The notes: generated by a model from the sequence alone, not told the origin. A stretch of DNA of 58,513 bases from Melghirimyces thermohalophilus (GCF_900102685.1 NZ_FMZA01000021.1:1-58513), one strand, 5' to 3'. Shown: positions 1 through 9,718, counted from the stretch's first letter. A program made the numbers and translations.

Positions 1-23
1 AACTTCTGTCCTTTTTTCGCCAT
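1..23 (-). CDS. IS3-family transposase OrfA, N-terminal fragment
   Basis: Only the first seven codons are present: ATG at 23-21, giving MAKKGQK before the window ends. This short basic N-terminus resembles the start of OrfA helix-turn-helix proteins of IS150-type elements. OrfA normally binds the element ends and is joined to the DDE catalytic OrfB by programmed frameshifting. The call depends on the adjacent terminus, since seven residues alone prove little. Confidence 0.45.
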
Positions 24-94
24 GAAAACACCCCTTAAAAGTAGTTCCGTTCACAGGGGGTTTTTCCTGTGTCTACTTTAAGGGGTGCACATCA
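1..94 (-). mobile_element. IS3-family (IS150-like) element, left end, truncated by the window
   Basis: Read on the minus strand from position 94, the end begins TGATGTGCACCCC, typical of IS3-family termini (TG...). It is followed by an inverted repeat of ACCCCTTAAA(A)GTAG and CTAC-TTTAAGGGGTG (about 30-47 and 73-87) and a possible orfA start at 23. The element continues left of the window. It sits about 33 bases downstream of the tkt stop codon. A second, shortened copy of this end lies at 40092-40141. The exact terminus and the family are inferred from these few bases. Confidence 0.6.
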
Positions 95-126
95 TGTTCA
101 GCTGGGGGCTTTTTTTGGGTTGCTCT

Positions 127-2139
127 TTATCCCTTCAATACGCGGTTTACATGTTGGATCACGTTGTCTACGGTGAATCCGTACTCCTCCATCACTTGAC
201 CGCCGGGGGCAGAGGCGCCGAAGGTGTCGATGGCCACGATGGCCCCTTGATCACCGGTGTATTTCTCCCAGCCGGAGGGGTGGGCCGCTTCCACGACCAC
301 CCGGGCTTTCACATTGGAAGGAAGGACCGATTCCCGGTAATCCTCCGATTGTTGGTCGAAAAGTTCCCGGCAGGGCATGCTGACTACGCGCGCTTGCACT
401 CCCTGTTCTTTCAACTGTTTTTGGGCGCTGACAGCCAGACTCAGTTCCGAGCCGGTGGCGATCAAGATGACATCGGGATCGCCGTTGTCAGCATCCGCCA
501 GCACATAGCCACCCTTGGCCACTCCATCGAACCCTTTGTCCGCGGTTCCTTCCAGGACGGGCAGGCCTTGGCGGCTGAGAGCGAGAGCCACTGGCCCGTC
601 GTTCCGGGTAAGGGCATGCCGATAGGCTGCCACGGTTTCGTTAGCATCCCCAGGGCGGAACAGTTGGAGGTTGGGAATCAGCCGCAAGGAGGGGACCTGT
701 TCCACCGGTTCATGGGTAGGGCCGTCTTCGCCGACAGAGATGCTGTCATGGGTCAGCACGTATAGGACGGGGAGGCCTGACAAAGCCGACAGACGGATCG
801 AGCCCCGCATGTAATCGGAAAAGACGAGGAAGGTGCCGCCGAAGGGGCGCAGTCCGCCGTGATAGGCCATCCCGTTCAGGGCGGCGCCCATGGCATGCTC
901 TCGCACCCCGAACCAGACATTGCGCCCGGAGTAATCCTCGGCGTGGAAAACCTTTTCCTCCTTCAATGTGGTCTTGTTGGAGGAAGCGAGATCAGCCGAG
1001 CCACCAAACAGGTTGGGAACGGTCTTGGCCAGTGCGTTGAGGGCATCACCGGAGGCGGCACGGGTGGCGATCTTTTCCCCGGTCTCGTAACGAGGAAGTT
1101 CCTGGTCCCAGCCTGCGGGCAGCTCCCCGCGCATCGCCCGTTCCAGCTCCTCCGCCAACTCGGGATGGGCCTGTTTGTATTCGGCAAAGAGTTCGTCCCA
1201 TTCCGACTGGGCCCGGGCTCCTTTTGCCTTCAGTTCAGCAAAATGGCTCCGCACCTCTTGCGGAACGAAGAAAGGCTCGTCCCATTTCCATCCATAAGCT
1301 TCCCGCACCTTAGCCGCTTCATCGGCACCGATCGCTTTTCCATGCACTTCATGGGTGCCGGCGAGATTGGGACTTCCGTAGCCGATCGTGGTCTTCACCT
1401 CGATCAGAGTGGGACGGGTGGTCTCCTTCTGCGCCTCTTCGATGGCGGAGGCGATCGCCTCCAGGTTGTTCTCCTCTTCGACGCGCAGCACTTGCCAACC
1501 GTAGGCTTCAAATCGCTTGGCCGCATTTTCGGTGAAGGCGTGGGCGGTTTGCCCGTCCAGGGAGATATCGTTGGAATCATAAAGGGCGATCAGTTTCCCC
1601 AGGCGCAGATGGCCGGCCAGGGAAGCGGCTTCCGATGCCACCCCTTCCATCAGATCCCCATCACTGCAGATCGTGTACGTGTAATGATCCACCACTGGAA
1701 AACGTTCCCGGTTATAGACAGCCGCCAGATGGGCTTCCGCCATCGCCATGCCGACCGCGTTGGAAATTCCTTGCCCCAGCGGCCCGGTAGTCGCTTCGAC
1801 ACCGGGAGTGTGACCGTATTCCGGATGACCCGGTGTGGCACTCTTCCACTGGCGGAAATTTTTCAGCTCCTCCATCGGGAGATCGTAGCCGAACAGGTGG
1901 AGAAGGCTGTACAACAGCATGGAACCGTGGCCGGCGGACAAAACAAACCGGTCCCGGTTGAACCAATCCGGATTGGCCGGATTGTGCTTCATAAAACGGG
2001 ACCAGAGCGTATATGCCATGGGGGCCGCACCCATTGGCATCCCCGGATGCCCAGAATTGGCCTTTTCCACCCCGTCGATCGACAGCATGCGGATGGTGTT
2101 TACGGCCAGTTGTTCGATGGACTGGCTGGTATTGGGCAT
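127..2139 (-). CDS. tkt: Transketolase
   Basis: Thiamine-diphosphate enzyme of the non-oxidative pentose phosphate pathway. It moves a two-carbon ketol unit between sugar phosphates (xylulose-5-P to ribose-5-P or erythrose-4-P). The 670 residues are full length for the family. Visible motifs are the N-terminal [11 protein letters not shown] (about 30-40), the active-site [11 protein letters not shown] (67-77), the TPP-binding SDGDLMEGV (from 159) and the central FGVREHAMG near 410. The ATG at 2139 follows AAGGAGG. It heads no obvious operon; dtd lies upstream with a 73-base gap. Erythrose-4-P from this enzyme feeds the DAHP synthase at 45268. An IS3-family end abuts its 3' side. Confidence 0.97.
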   Translation of the reverse strand: MPNTSQSIEQLAVNTIRMLSIDGVEKANSGHPGMPMGAAPMAYTLWSRFMKHNPANPDWFNRDRFVLSAGHGSMLLYSLLHLFGYDLPMEELKNFRQWKSATPGHPEYGHTPGVEATTGPLGQGISNAVGMAMAEAHLAAVYNRERFPVVDHYTYTICSDGDLMEGVASEAASLAGHLRLGKLIALYDSNDISLDGQTAHAFTENAAKRFEAYGWQVLRVEEENNLEAIASAIEEAQKETTRPTLIEVKTTIGYGSPNLAGTHEVHGKAIGADEAAKVREAYGWKWDEPFFVPQEVRSHFAELKAKGARAQSEWDELFAEYKQAHPELAEELERAMRGELPAGWDQELPRYETGEKIATRAASGDALNALAKTVPNLFGGSADLASSNKTTLKEEKVFHAEDYSGRNVWFGVREHAMGAALNGMAYHGGLRPFGGTFLVFSDYMRGSIRLSALSGLPVLYVLTHDSISVGEDGPTHEPVEQVPSLRLIPNLQLFRPGDANETVAAYRHALTRNDGPVALALSRQGLPVLEGTADKGFDGVAKGGYVLADADNGDPDVILIATGSELSLAVSAQKQLKEQGVQARVVSMPCRELFDQQSEDYRESVLPSNVKARVVVEAAHPSGWEKYTGDQGAIVAIDTFGASAPGGQVMEEYGFTVDNVIQHVNRVLKG

Positions 2140-2212
2140 AAGTTTGATGTCCTCCTTGTCCTCTGCTTATCATTTTACGGTTATTATAGCACAGACAACC
2201 TTTTCATCTCGC

Positions 2213-2656
2213 TTATTTTTTGCTTTCCAGGATCAGAGTAACCGGACCGTCATTGGTTAGCTCCACTTCCATCATCGCCCCGAACACTCCGGTTTCCACT
2301 GGTACGCCGTGAGCTTTTAGCTCCTCATTCAATCGCTCATACCATTTTTCAGCCACGTCTGGTGGAGCGGCCGCCATAAAATTGGGGCGACGTCCCTTTC
2401 GACAGTCTCCGTACAAGGTAAACTGGGAGACCGACAGAACACTCCCACCTACATCCAGCAGGGAATGATTCATCTTCCCCTGCTCATCCTCAAAGATGCG
2501 TAAATGGGCCAATTTGTCCGCTAGGTAACGGACATCCTCTTCTCCATCCCCTTCAGTCACCCCGACCAGGCAAACCAAGCCATGGTCGATAGCGCCTGTT
2601 GTCTTACCATCAACGGTTACACGGGCCTTTTTGGCCCGTTGAATCACAATCCGCAC
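2213..2656 (-). CDS. dtd: D-aminoacyl-tRNA deacylase
   Basis: Cytosolic hydrolase that removes D-amino acids (and glycine mischarged on tRNA-Ala) from tRNA. Length of 147 residues is normal. The family hallmarks are visible: N-terminal [15 protein letters not shown], the [10 protein letters not shown] active-site strand (about 78-87) and the cross-subunit NDGPVT motif (about 136-141). It starts at GTG 2656 behind GGGGGAAG. It lies 24 bases downstream of relA, the classic Bacillales relA-dtd pair, so the two are probably cotranscribed. Confidence 0.96.
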   Translation of the reverse strand: MRIVIQRAKKARVTVDGKTTGAIDHGLVCLVGVTEGDGEEDVRYLADKLAHLRIFEDEQGKMNHSLLDVGGSVLSVSQFTLYGDCRKGRRPNFMAAAPPDVAEKWYERLNEELKAHGVPVETGVFGAMMEVELTNDGPVTLILESKK

Positions 2657-2680
2657 AAACTTCCCCCTTCTTGGCTCGAC

Positions 2681-4834
2681 CTATTGCATGATGCGGCGCA
2701 CACTGTAGATATCATGCACCTTTTTGATGTGATCCACTACCGATTGCAGATGGTTGATGTTCCGGATGGCGATGGTCATATTAATTTTGGCCATCCCCCG
2801 CCGGTCGGCCTTTCCACTGACTGCGATCAGCGTCACCCGAGTCTCAGCAACTGCCTGCAACACCTCGTTTAAGAGGCCATCGCGATCCAAGCCGGAGATT
2901 TCGATATCCACATTGTAAAACTGGTCGGGAACGCCTTCCCATTCCACCGGAACCATCCGGCCTTCCTCAACTCCCTGCAGGTTGGGGCAATCGGAGCGGT
3001 GCACCGATACGCCCCGTCCCTGGGTGACGAAGCCTTTGATATCATCACCGGGCACCGGATTGCAGCACCGGGAGAGGCGGACCAGCAAGTTGTCGACGCC
3101 TTTGACCCGAACGCCGTCACCCAATCGTCTCCGACGTGTCGGCATCGCTTTGACATCGGGGAGAACCAAGGGTTTCTCCTCTTCCTGACGAAGCCCCTCA
3201 GTCAACCGGTTCACCACCTGGGCGGCGGAGATGCCTCCATAACCGACGGCGGCAAACATATCCGTTTCATCGGGAAAGTTAAATTTATCAGCCACTTCCT
3301 TAGGCCGTTCACTGTTTAACACTGTAGCGGGATCAAAATCCTGTTTTTTGAGGGAGGCCTCGATCATTTCCTGTCCCTTCGCTATGCTCTCCTCACGCCG
3401 CTCCTTTTTAAACCAGTTTCGGATCTTATTCCGAGCCTGGGAAGATTTGACCAACTTCAGCCAATCCCGGCTCGGTCCGTAACTGTGCTTAGAAGTGAGG
3501 ATTTCCACAATGTCCCCGGTTTTCAGCTTGTGCTCCAGGGGGACGATCTTGTTGTTCACTTTAGCACCGATGCAACGGTTTCCCACTTCTGTGTGGATAC
3601 GGTAGGCAAAATCCAAGGGAACCGATCCAGCCGGTAATTCCAGCACATCCCCCTTCGGCGTGAAGACGAAAACCGCATCAGAAAACCAATCCATCTTCAA
3701 GTTTTCCACAAACTCCCGGGCATCTTGCGTCTCTTGCTGATGTTCCAGGATTTCTCGGAACATTTTCAGCTTCTCGTCGAAGGAGCTTTCACCCGGCTGG
3801 CTGCCAGATTTATAAGCCCAGTGGGCGGCGATGCCGTATTCCGCGATACGGTGCATCTCCCGGGTCCGGATCTGCACCTCGATCGGCTCCCCTTTGGGAC
3901 CGATCACTGTGGTGTGCAGCGACTGGTATAAGTTGGCCTTCGGCATGGCGATATAATCTTTAAACCGGCCAGGCATCGGCTTCCAGATGGTGTGGATGAT
4001 GCCCAACACGGCATAGCAATCCCGGATGGAGTTGACGATAACCCGGACCGCCAACAGATCATAAATCTCATTAAACTGTTTGTGATCCTTCACCATTTTC
4101 CGGTAGATACTGTAAATGTGCTTCGGTCGACCGGAAATATCGGCGGAAATGTCCATATTTTCCAGTCGCTGACGGATCGTGGCGATCACTTCTTCCAAAT
4201 ATTTCTCCCGTTCTTCTCGCTTTTGCTTCATCAGGTTGACGATCCGGTAATATTGCTGCGGATTCATGTTTCTGAGGGCAATATCTTCCAGCTCCCACTT
4301 GATCGTCGAAATCCCCAGCCGGTGGGCGAGGGGAGCGAAGATCTCCAGGGTTTCCTGGGCGATCCGGCGCCGTTTCGCCTCGGGAAGATAGCGAAGCGTC
4401 CGCATGTTGTGCAGCCTATCGGCCAGTTTGATCAAAATCACCCGGATATCTTGCGCCATGGCCACAAACATTTTCCGATGATTTTCCGCTTGATGTTCCG
4501 CATTGGATTTATATTTCATCCGTTTTTTCAGCTTGGTCAAACCATCCACGATCTGGGCGACGGTCTCCCCGAATTCCGCCTCTATCATTTCCAGCGTGGC
4601 ACCGGTATCTTCCACCACATCGTGGAGAATAGCAGCGGTCAGGGTGGTGACATCCATTTGCAGGTTCGCCAGAATCCCAGCAACCGCCACCGGATGATGA
4701 ATATATTCTTCACCGGATTTGCGGGTCTGCCCTTTGTGAGCTTCCGCGGCAAAAAGGTAAGCTTTCTCCACCTGTTCCAGCTCTTCTTTTTTCAGATATT
4801 GACCCACGATATCCAGTAATTTCTCAATCGGCAT
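2681..4834 (-). CDS. relA: Bifunctional (p)ppGpp synthetase/hydrolase, RelA/SpoT family
   Basis: Long RSH enzyme (717 residues) that makes and degrades the stringent-response alarmone (p)ppGpp on ribosome-sensed amino-acid starvation. Domains in order: HD hydrolase, with YIHHPVAV at 44 and an intact HDVVEDT at 71, so the hydrolase should be active; synthetase (about 230-350, with RFKDYIAMPKANLYQSLHT); TGS (about 390-450); the conserved Cys/His zinc-finger-like region RCCNPVPGDDIKGFVTQGRG...HRSDC near 560-590; and a C-terminal ACT domain. The ATG at 4834 follows GGGTGAGTGGG. Operon partner: dtd. Confidence 0.97.
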   Translation of the reverse strand: MPIEKLLDIVGQYLKKEELEQVEKAYLFAAEAHKGQTRKSGEEYIHHPVAVAGILANLQMDVTTLTAAILHDVVEDTGATLEMIEAEFGETVAQIVDGLTKLKKRMKYKSNAEHQAENHRKMFVAMAQDIRVILIKLADRLHNMRTLRYLPEAKRRRIAQETLEIFAPLAHRLGISTIKWELEDIALRNMNPQQYYRIVNLMKQKREEREKYLEEVIATIRQRLENMDISADISGRPKHIYSIYRKMVKDHKQFNEIYDLLAVRVIVNSIRDCYAVLGIIHTIWKPMPGRFKDYIAMPKANLYQSLHTTVIGPKGEPIEVQIRTREMHRIAEYGIAAHWAYKSGSQPGESSFDEKLKMFREILEHQQETQDAREFVENLKMDWFSDAVFVFTPKGDVLELPAGSVPLDFAYRIHTEVGNRCIGAKVNNKIVPLEHKLKTGDIVEILTSKHSYGPSRDWLKLVKSSQARNKIRNWFKKERREESIAKGQEMIEASLKKQDFDPATVLNSERPKEVADKFNFPDETDMFAAVGYGGISAAQVVNRLTEGLRQEEEKPLVLPDVKAMPTRRRRLGDGVRVKGVDNLLVRLSRCCNPVPGDDIKGFVTQGRGVSVHRSDCPNLQGVEEGRMVPVEWEGVPDQFYNVDIEISGLDRDGLLNEVLQAVAETRVTLIAVSGKADRRGMAKINMTIAIRNINHLQSVVDHIKKVHDIYSVRRIMQ

Positions 4835-4942
4835 ATCCCACTCACCCAGCAGTTATTAAAAAATAATTTTATCTTGTATTATCTCTTAATTGACTAGCAA
4901 AGTAAAGGAATGTCATGAACCTTTCGGATAAGCGGCGAAATG

Positions 4943-4967
4943 AAAAGAACCCGGCGGACAACCGGGT
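4943..4967 (-). terminator. Rho-independent terminator of the 114-residue membrane protein gene
   Basis: Minus strand: ACCCGG at 67-62 and CCGGGT at 54-49 form a stem with a 7-base loop, followed by TTCTTTTCA. It lies just past the stop codon at 4976. Confidence 0.6.
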
Positions 4968-4975
4968 GGGATCTG

Positions 4976-5320
4976 TCAACGACGTCGAAAGCCGAATAAT
5001 CGGCCGCTCTGGTACCGAATATATAGAAATAGAGCCGATGCGAGGATCGCCAACACCATCATCACCGTATATTGGGCCACTTCCTCCTCGCTTTTTTGCA
5101 TCATGATCGGCGCCACAATCATTCCGCCGTAGGCGGACAGTTCAAAGGAAAATAAAAATCTTTTCCAAGCACGGTAAAGGTAGTCCCGAATCTGGATATC
5201 ACCCGGCGTAAACAGTTCCTTGAAAAAGAGAAACAGGATAAAGACCATCCAAATCAAAAAACCGCCGACCACCAGACGGGCGAACCCCCCTACCAGATTT
5301 GAAAAAAAATCCTCAAACAA
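4976..5320 (-). CDS. Small membrane protein of unknown function
   Basis: 114 residues, no family recognised. Two or three hydrophobic stretches are visible: about residues 15-35 (GGFLIWMVFILFLFFKEL), a weaker one near 58-72 (SAYGGMIVAPIMM), and 86-103. The C-terminus is basic (GRLFGFRRR), which suggests a cytoplasmic tail. The start is TTG at 5320, chosen because GGGGAG lies 7 bases upstream. It stands alone between relA and the class A PBP gene, with its own terminator. Confidence 0.65.
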   Translation of the reverse strand: MFEDFFSNLVGGFARLVVGGFLIWMVFILFLFFKELFTPGDIQIRDYLYRAWKRFLFSFELSAYGGMIVAPIMMQKSEEEVAQYTVMMVLAILASALFLYIRYQSGRLFGFRRR

Positions 5321-5428
5321 TGATATTCTCCCCTTTTTTCCATCGTGCTGTCAAAATAACAGAAGGGTTAACGGAAATGCAAAGGGAAGCGGCCGGTTCT
5401 CCCCGTGAGGAAAACCGGGCAGGAGAGG

Positions 5429-7495
5429 CTAGCCCTTCTTCCATTCTCCCAGCCTCTCTTTCCATTCCTGCTTTTTCTCTTTCCATCGCTCGGAGAGCTC
5501 ATCCTTCTGTTTCTCCCATTCCCGTAACTTCTTCTGTAACGATTCGTTCTCTTTCTCCTCTTTGTCCTCCCGTTCCACTCGGGGCGGCTCTTTCCATTTT
5601 ACCGCATCCAAATCGAAGGCTCCCACCGGTCGGTCGGCTAAGGCTTTCGACATCATTTCCCGGAACACCACCGCCGCCGTCGAACCACTGGAACCGGTCA
5701 GATAGTGTTCCGAGTCGGTCTGGTCGTAGCCGATCCAGACGGCTCCCACCAGGTTGGGGGTGTAACCCACGAACCAGTGGTCCTTGGCTCCCTCCCGCTC
5801 CCCTCCGGGCAGCTGGGTGGTCCCCGTCTTACCGGCGGTGGGACGTCCGGGAACCTGGGCCTTCTTCCCTGTTCCCTCCTGGACCGCCCCGCGCAGCATA
5901 TAAGTGATGTGTTGGGCCACCTTCGGCTGCGTGACGCGAACGGACTTCTTGTACCATTTGCCCAGGGTGTCACCCTCGACCGTCTCCACCCGACGGATGG
6001 TGTGGGCATCCACCATTATCCCATTATTGGCAAAGGCGGCATAAGCTTGACTCATTTCCAAGGGAGAGACCCCTTTGTTTAATCCGCCCAGGGCCAACCC
6101 CAACTGATGGTCCTCCTGCGTCAAGGAAATACCAAATGCTTTAGAAAAACGAACGCCTTGATCCACTCCGATTTGGTCCAGCAGCCAGACTGCCGGCACG
6201 TTGCGTGAATCGACCAGAGCTTCATACATGGTAACCTCGCCGAGATACTGATCATCGTAATTGTACGGTGTGTAATCTCCGAAGCTCATCGGTTGATCTT
6301 TCAGTCGCGCATCGAGGTCGTAACCGGCGGCGAGGGCGGGAGCATAGACAGAGAGGGGTTTCATCGCCGACCCTGGCTGCCGTTGCAGTTGGGTGGCCCG
6401 GTTAAATCCGCGGAAAACGTGTTTCCCTCGTCCGCCGACTAAGGCCCGGATGCCCCCCGTCTTTGGATCCAACAGTACGCTGCCGCTCTGAACCGGTTGG
6501 TCATCGCTTCCCTTCGGGAACAGCTCCCTCTGGCTGGTTACTTTCTCGGCCGCTTGTTGCATGGTAGAGTCCAACTCCGTATAAATGCGCAAGCCACCAG
6601 ATAGCACTTCTTTTTCCGTCAAGCCGTAACGTTGAGTCGCCTCCTGGATGATCGCATCCACGTAAGAGGGGTACCGCCCGCGGTAATCATCCGGCTGCTG
6701 CCCTTGAAGCACGATATCCTTCTTTTTGGCCTGAGCCATTTTTGCCTCGTCGAGAAACCCTTCCTCTTCCATGCGGTTTAACACCACATCCCGCCGGGCC
6801 ATCGCTTGGTTGAAATGTTTGAAGGGAGACAAGGAAGAGGGCGATCGGATCATTCCAGCAAGCAGCGCCGACTCCCCGACAGTCAACTCCTTCGGCTCTT
6901 TTCCGAAGTAGATCTGGGCCGCTTTTTTGACCCCCCAGGCACCTTCGCCGAAATAGATGGTATTGAGATACATCTCCATAATTTCATCTTTTGTATAAGT
7001 GCGCTCCACCTTTTTAGCCAGGAGAATCTCCTTCACCTTTCTTTTGTAGGTGCGATCGTGGGTCAAAAATATATTTTTTGTCAACTGTTGGGTGATGGTA
7101 CTGCCGCCTTGGGCAATCGTCCCTTGGCGAAGGTTAGCGATCGCCGCACGAAGCGTACCCCAGTAATCCATACCAGAATGCTGGTAAAAGCGGCGGTCTT
7201 CAATGGCGACTACCGCCTGAATCATGTGATCCGGCAGATCCTCCAAATGGATCGCCTCGGATGGGGAGGTGGAAATTTTACTGGCCACATTCCCCTGTCG
7301 ATCCAGAATGAGCGTCGGCTGCGGGGAAGCGGCTTCCAGCGCATCGACATCCCGGGTTGAGATCAAGAGGTTCACGATGAGAAAGAGAACCATCCCGATC
7401 AGACCGATACTCCAGACAGAGACCCGAACCCATTTTTTATGCCACCAGTCAGTCAAGGTGTGGATCTTGGCGCTTTCATCCTTTATCGGTTCCAT
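5429..7495 (-). CDS. Class A penicillin-binding protein (PBP1A family)
   Basis: Bifunctional peptidoglycan polymerase anchored in the membrane. From the ATG at 7495 (GAAGGGG 8 bases upstream; the 26 extra codons reaching 7573 look non-coding) it has 688 residues. Features: a short cytosolic N-terminus, one transmembrane segment (about 24-46, VWSIGLIGMVLFLIVNLLI), a GT51 glycosyltransferase domain with the catalytic EDRRFYQHSG near 100, and a transpeptidase with SAMKPL (active Ser), SRN and KTGTTQLPGG. The tail is an unusual run of about 60 charged residues (E, K, W) predicted to be helical or coiled-coil. It probably makes septal or lateral wall. The isoform (PonA, PbpF, PbpG) cannot be told from sequence. 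Confidence 0.93.
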   Translation of the reverse strand: MEPIKDESAKIHTLTDWWHKKWVRVSVWSIGLIGMVLFLIVNLLISTRDVDALEAASPQPTLILDRQGNVASKISTSPSEAIHLEDLPDHMIQAVVAIEDRRFYQHSGMDYWGTLRAAIANLRQGTIAQGGSTITQQLTKNIFLTHDRTYKRKVKEILLAKKVERTYTKDEIMEMYLNTIYFGEGAWGVKKAAQIYFGKEPKELTVGESALLAGMIRSPSSLSPFKHFNQAMARRDVVLNRMEEEGFLDEAKMAQAKKKDIVLQGQQPDDYRGRYPSYVDAIIQEATQRYGLTEKEVLSGGLRIYTELDSTMQQAAEKVTSQRELFPKGSDDQPVQSGSVLLDPKTGGIRALVGGRGKHVFRGFNRATQLQRQPGSAMKPLSVYAPALAAGYDLDARLKDQPMSFGDYTPYNYDDQYLGEVTMYEALVDSRNVPAVWLLDQIGVDQGVRFSKAFGISLTQEDHQLGLALGGLNKGVSPLEMSQAYAAFANNGIMVDAHTIRRVETVEGDTLGKWYKKSVRVTQPKVAQHITYMLRGAVQEGTGKKAQVPGRPTAGKTGTTQLPGGEREGAKDHWFVGYTPNLVGAVWIGYDQTDSEHYLTGSSGSTAAVVFREMMSKALADRPVGAFDLDAVKWKEPPRVEREDKEEKENESLQKKLREWEKQKDELSERWKEKKQEWKERLGEWKKG

Positions 7496-7743
7496 GTGAT
7501 GAACCCCTTCACCCCCACAGTTTGCAGAGAGTCCATCTCCCCGGGCGTCAATTGATCGGGCACTCGTTTCCACCTTCCGCTATACGTAGCTAGATTGTAC
7601 CAGAAAATGTTCACACTTTCGAGAGGATCGGCTTCCTTTCGACATCCTGTCCTCAGAAACAGGTTAGATAAAATGGACGCATGTCCCCCTACTTCCGAGG
7701 ATAACCTTCCAAATAACGGACCCCATAGGAAGGAGGATTTGTT

Positions 7744-7902
7744 ATGAGCCGGCGTCGGAAGAAAACAGAGCCACCACCCTTCACTGAAGCAGAGGATTTG
7801 GATCCCATCCAAGCGCTGGAGCCGATTATCACCCGGCCCGCGGATGAGGCTTTTGACGGCCCCGAACTGGACCGGGAAACGACCACCCGAGATGAGGCGT
7901 AG
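7744..7902 (+). CDS. 52-residue acidic protein of unknown function
   Basis: Short gene with a perfect AAGGAGG 8 bases before the ATG, which is the main reason to believe it. The protein starts basic (MSRRRKKTE) and then becomes acidic and proline-rich (EAEDLDPIQALEPIITRPADEAFDGPE). There is no membrane segment or cysteine. Its style (short, charged, Pro/Arg-rich) recalls the 49-residue protein at 39706. No family recognised. It is divergent from the PBP gene. Confidence 0.6.
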   Translation: MSRRRKKTEPPPFTEAEDLDPIQALEPIITRPADEAFDGPELDRETTTRDEA

Positions 7903-8051
7903 CTTTGCGCTGTTATCAATCCATACTGGGATTCCGCGCGCCCGGTTCCTCGGAACTGGGCTTTTTCCATGTCAGCAGTCCGTTTTTTCTTCACAGACCG
8001 CTATGTGATAAAATAGATCGGACAAGCTCAGCTAGAAGGGAAGTCTGTCTC

Positions 8052-9113
8052 ATGAGAGACATCGATGTGAAACAGGCCATAAAAGAAAAGAACGTTCAAT
8101 GGATCGATGTCCGGTCCCCGAGGGAATTTGCAGAGGCCACCGTTCCTGGTGCAGTCAATGTTCCCCTGTTTGACAATGAAGAACGGGCCGAGATCGGGAC
8201 CATTTATAAAAAACAGGGCAAACAAGCAGCCATCCGCCAGGGAATGGAGATCGTCTCCCCAAAAATTCCCCATTTAGTGGATGCGATGCTGGAGCAATCG
8301 GCCGGGCGCACCCCTCTGTTGTTTTGCTGGCGAGGGGGAATGCGCAGCGAGTCGATGGCCACCTTTCTGGATCTAGCCCGCGAACCTGCACTTCGTTTGG
8401 AGGGCGGTTACCGTGCCTACCGGGAACACGTGGTCAACCGTCTGGAAAATATTCCTATCTACTTCCGGTTTGTGGTGTTGCACGGCTTGACAGGTGTGGG
8501 GAAAACGGCGCTTCTTCACCGAATCCAGGACCAGGAGGTCCCCGTGTTGGACCTGGAAGGGTTGGCCGGGCACCGGGGCTCCGCCTTTGGCAGCCTGGGG
8601 GAAACCCATCCCCGCAACCAGCGCATGTTTGATGCGCTGCTCCTGAAGGAACTGGAGCGGTATCGGGAGGAACCTTACGTATTTATCGAAGCGGAGAGCA
8701 AACGAATCGGCCGTGTCCAACTGCCCGATTTTATGGTAAAGGCCAAGGATGACGGTATCCCGGTGCTGGTGGAAGCTTCGGAAAGCTCTCGGGTCGACCA
8801 CATTTTGGATACCTACCTGCAACAACATCCCACCAAGGAGTTCCAACGACAGGTGATGGGTGCGATCTCACGGATTGAACGCCGATTGCCGCCAGACACT
8901 CGCAAAGCGTTGTGGGATTGGGCGGAACGGGGGGAGTATCGCCCGTTGGTTCGTACGCTTTTAACCCAGTATTATGACCCCCGTTACCAATACAGCCAAG
9001 CACGATATCAATACGTCCTCCACATTCAATCTGACGATATGGACCAGGCGGCAGCCGAACTGGTCTCCTTCCACCACCGGCTGCTAAAGGAACAGACGGC
9101 CCTTCACCCCTGA
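8052..9113 (+). CDS. mnmH: tRNA 2-selenouridine/geranyl-2-thiouridine synthase
   Basis: 353 residues, normal length for MnmH (SelU/YbbB). It replaces sulfur by selenium at the wobble 2-thiouridine of tRNA-Glu, -Gln and -Lys through a geranylated intermediate. It has an N-terminal rhodanese domain with the active Cys92 in FCWRGGMRSES and a C-terminal P-loop domain with GLTGVGKT near 145. The ATG at 8052 follows AGAAGGGAAG. The selenium donor comes from SelD, and no selD is visible in the window. It stands alone, with its terminator overlapping the stop codon. Confidence 0.93.
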   Translation: MRDIDVKQAIKEKNVQWIDVRSPREFAEATVPGAVNVPLFDNEERAEIGTIYKKQGKQAAIRQGMEIVSPKIPHLVDAMLEQSAGRTPLLFCWRGGMRSESMATFLDLAREPALRLEGGYRAYREHVVNRLENIPIYFRFVVLHGLTGVGKTALLHRIQDQEVPVLDLEGLAGHRGSAFGSLGETHPRNQRMFDALLLKELERYREEPYVFIEAESKRIGRVQLPDFMVKAKDDGIPVLVEASESSRVDHILDTYLQQHPTKEFQRQVMGAISRIERRLPPDTRKALWDWAERGEYRPLVRTLLTQYYDPRYQYSQARYQYVLHIQSDDMDQAAAELVSFHHRLLKEQTALHP

Positions 9114-9128
9114 AGGGCTCGGCCTTTT
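9098..9128 (+). terminator. Probable terminator of mnmH
   Basis: GCCCTTCA at 9099 and TGAAGGGC ending at 9118 form a stem whose loop holds the start of the stop codon; it is followed by TCGGCCTTTT. Confidence 0.5.
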
Positions 9129-9218
9129 GGTGCGATGGGTAAACAAAGAGTAGCGAGTATGCTCCCTCCTGATTTGTCGCAAACTGGGACAAAAGACTGA
9201 TCCAAAGGAGAAATCAGG

Positions 9219-9671
9219 ATGAACCTTCAACGTCTGTTCGCCTGTGCGTTCACCATCTGCTTGCTGTCTGCAGCGATCTTCTATCCGGCACAAGCCCACG
9301 CCGGGAACCTTCCACCCTCTAAGATTTCAAAAGTGGAGGGATACCGCGTCCTGCAGCAGCAAAAAACCCCTATCCGGGTCGACCGAGCGATGCAGATGGA
9401 ATTGGAGCGGGTGCTGGAAGGGATTCGGCAAATGGGTGGAATGAGCTCGGACGAGCTGCCGCAACAATACGTTCTGTTCCACTTTCCCCGTCCGGTGGTT
9501 CTCCCCTTAACCCCGGTGGGATATCCGGTGGAAGACGTGATCATCGCCCCAGCTCCCTCTCTGTGGGAGGCCCCTCGACTCTTAATCAAAAACCGGCAAC
9601 ACCAATGGATTGAATACAAAACCAGGCGCTCGCTCCACCAATTGGCGGATCAGGTGAAAGCTGCCCAGTAA
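9219..9671 (+). CDS. Secreted protein of unknown function
   Basis: 150 residues with a clear signal peptide: MNLQRLF, a hydrophobic core, then PAQAHA before the likely cleavage at about residue 28. No lipobox. The mature part is mixed alpha/beta with a Pro/Val-rich centre (FPRPVVLPLTPVGYPVEDVI). The last 40 residues look helical. No known domain recognised. The ATG at 9219 follows AAAGGAGAAATCAGG. It is flanked by a terminator shared with the convergent gene at 9719. Confidence 0.75.
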   Translation: MNLQRLFACAFTICLLSAAIFYPAQAHAGNLPPSKISKVEGYRVLQQQKTPIRVDRAMQMELERVLEGIRQMGGMSSDELPQQYVLFHFPRPVVLPLTPVGYPVEDVIIAPAPSLWEAPRLLIKNRQHQWIEYKTRRSLHQLADQVKAAQ

Positions 9672-9684
9672 AGAAACAAACGGG

Positions 9685-9707
9685 AGGCGGCCACAAGGCC
9701 GCCTTTA
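9685..9707. terminator. Hairpin terminator between convergent genes
   Basis: AGGCGGCC-ACAA-GGCCGCCT, followed by TTATCG on the plus strand and preceded by purines. It separates the secreted-protein gene from the convergent gene ending at 9719. Confidence 0.65.
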
Positions 9708-9718
9708 TCGATGGAGCA

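Noticed and set aside
85-765. Open plus-strand frame of 226 codons opposite tkt
   Set aside because: It lies wholly over the tkt gene, has no ribosome site, and reads as low-likelihood protein; shadow of tkt.
859-2241. Long plus-strand frame of 460 codons opposite tkt
   Set aside because: Codon-position mirror of the well-conserved transketolase; no known domain.
7650-7743. Inverted repeat CCTGT...AACAGG upstream of the 52-residue gene as an operator
   Set aside because: Only 5-6 paired bases with a mismatched loop; too weak.
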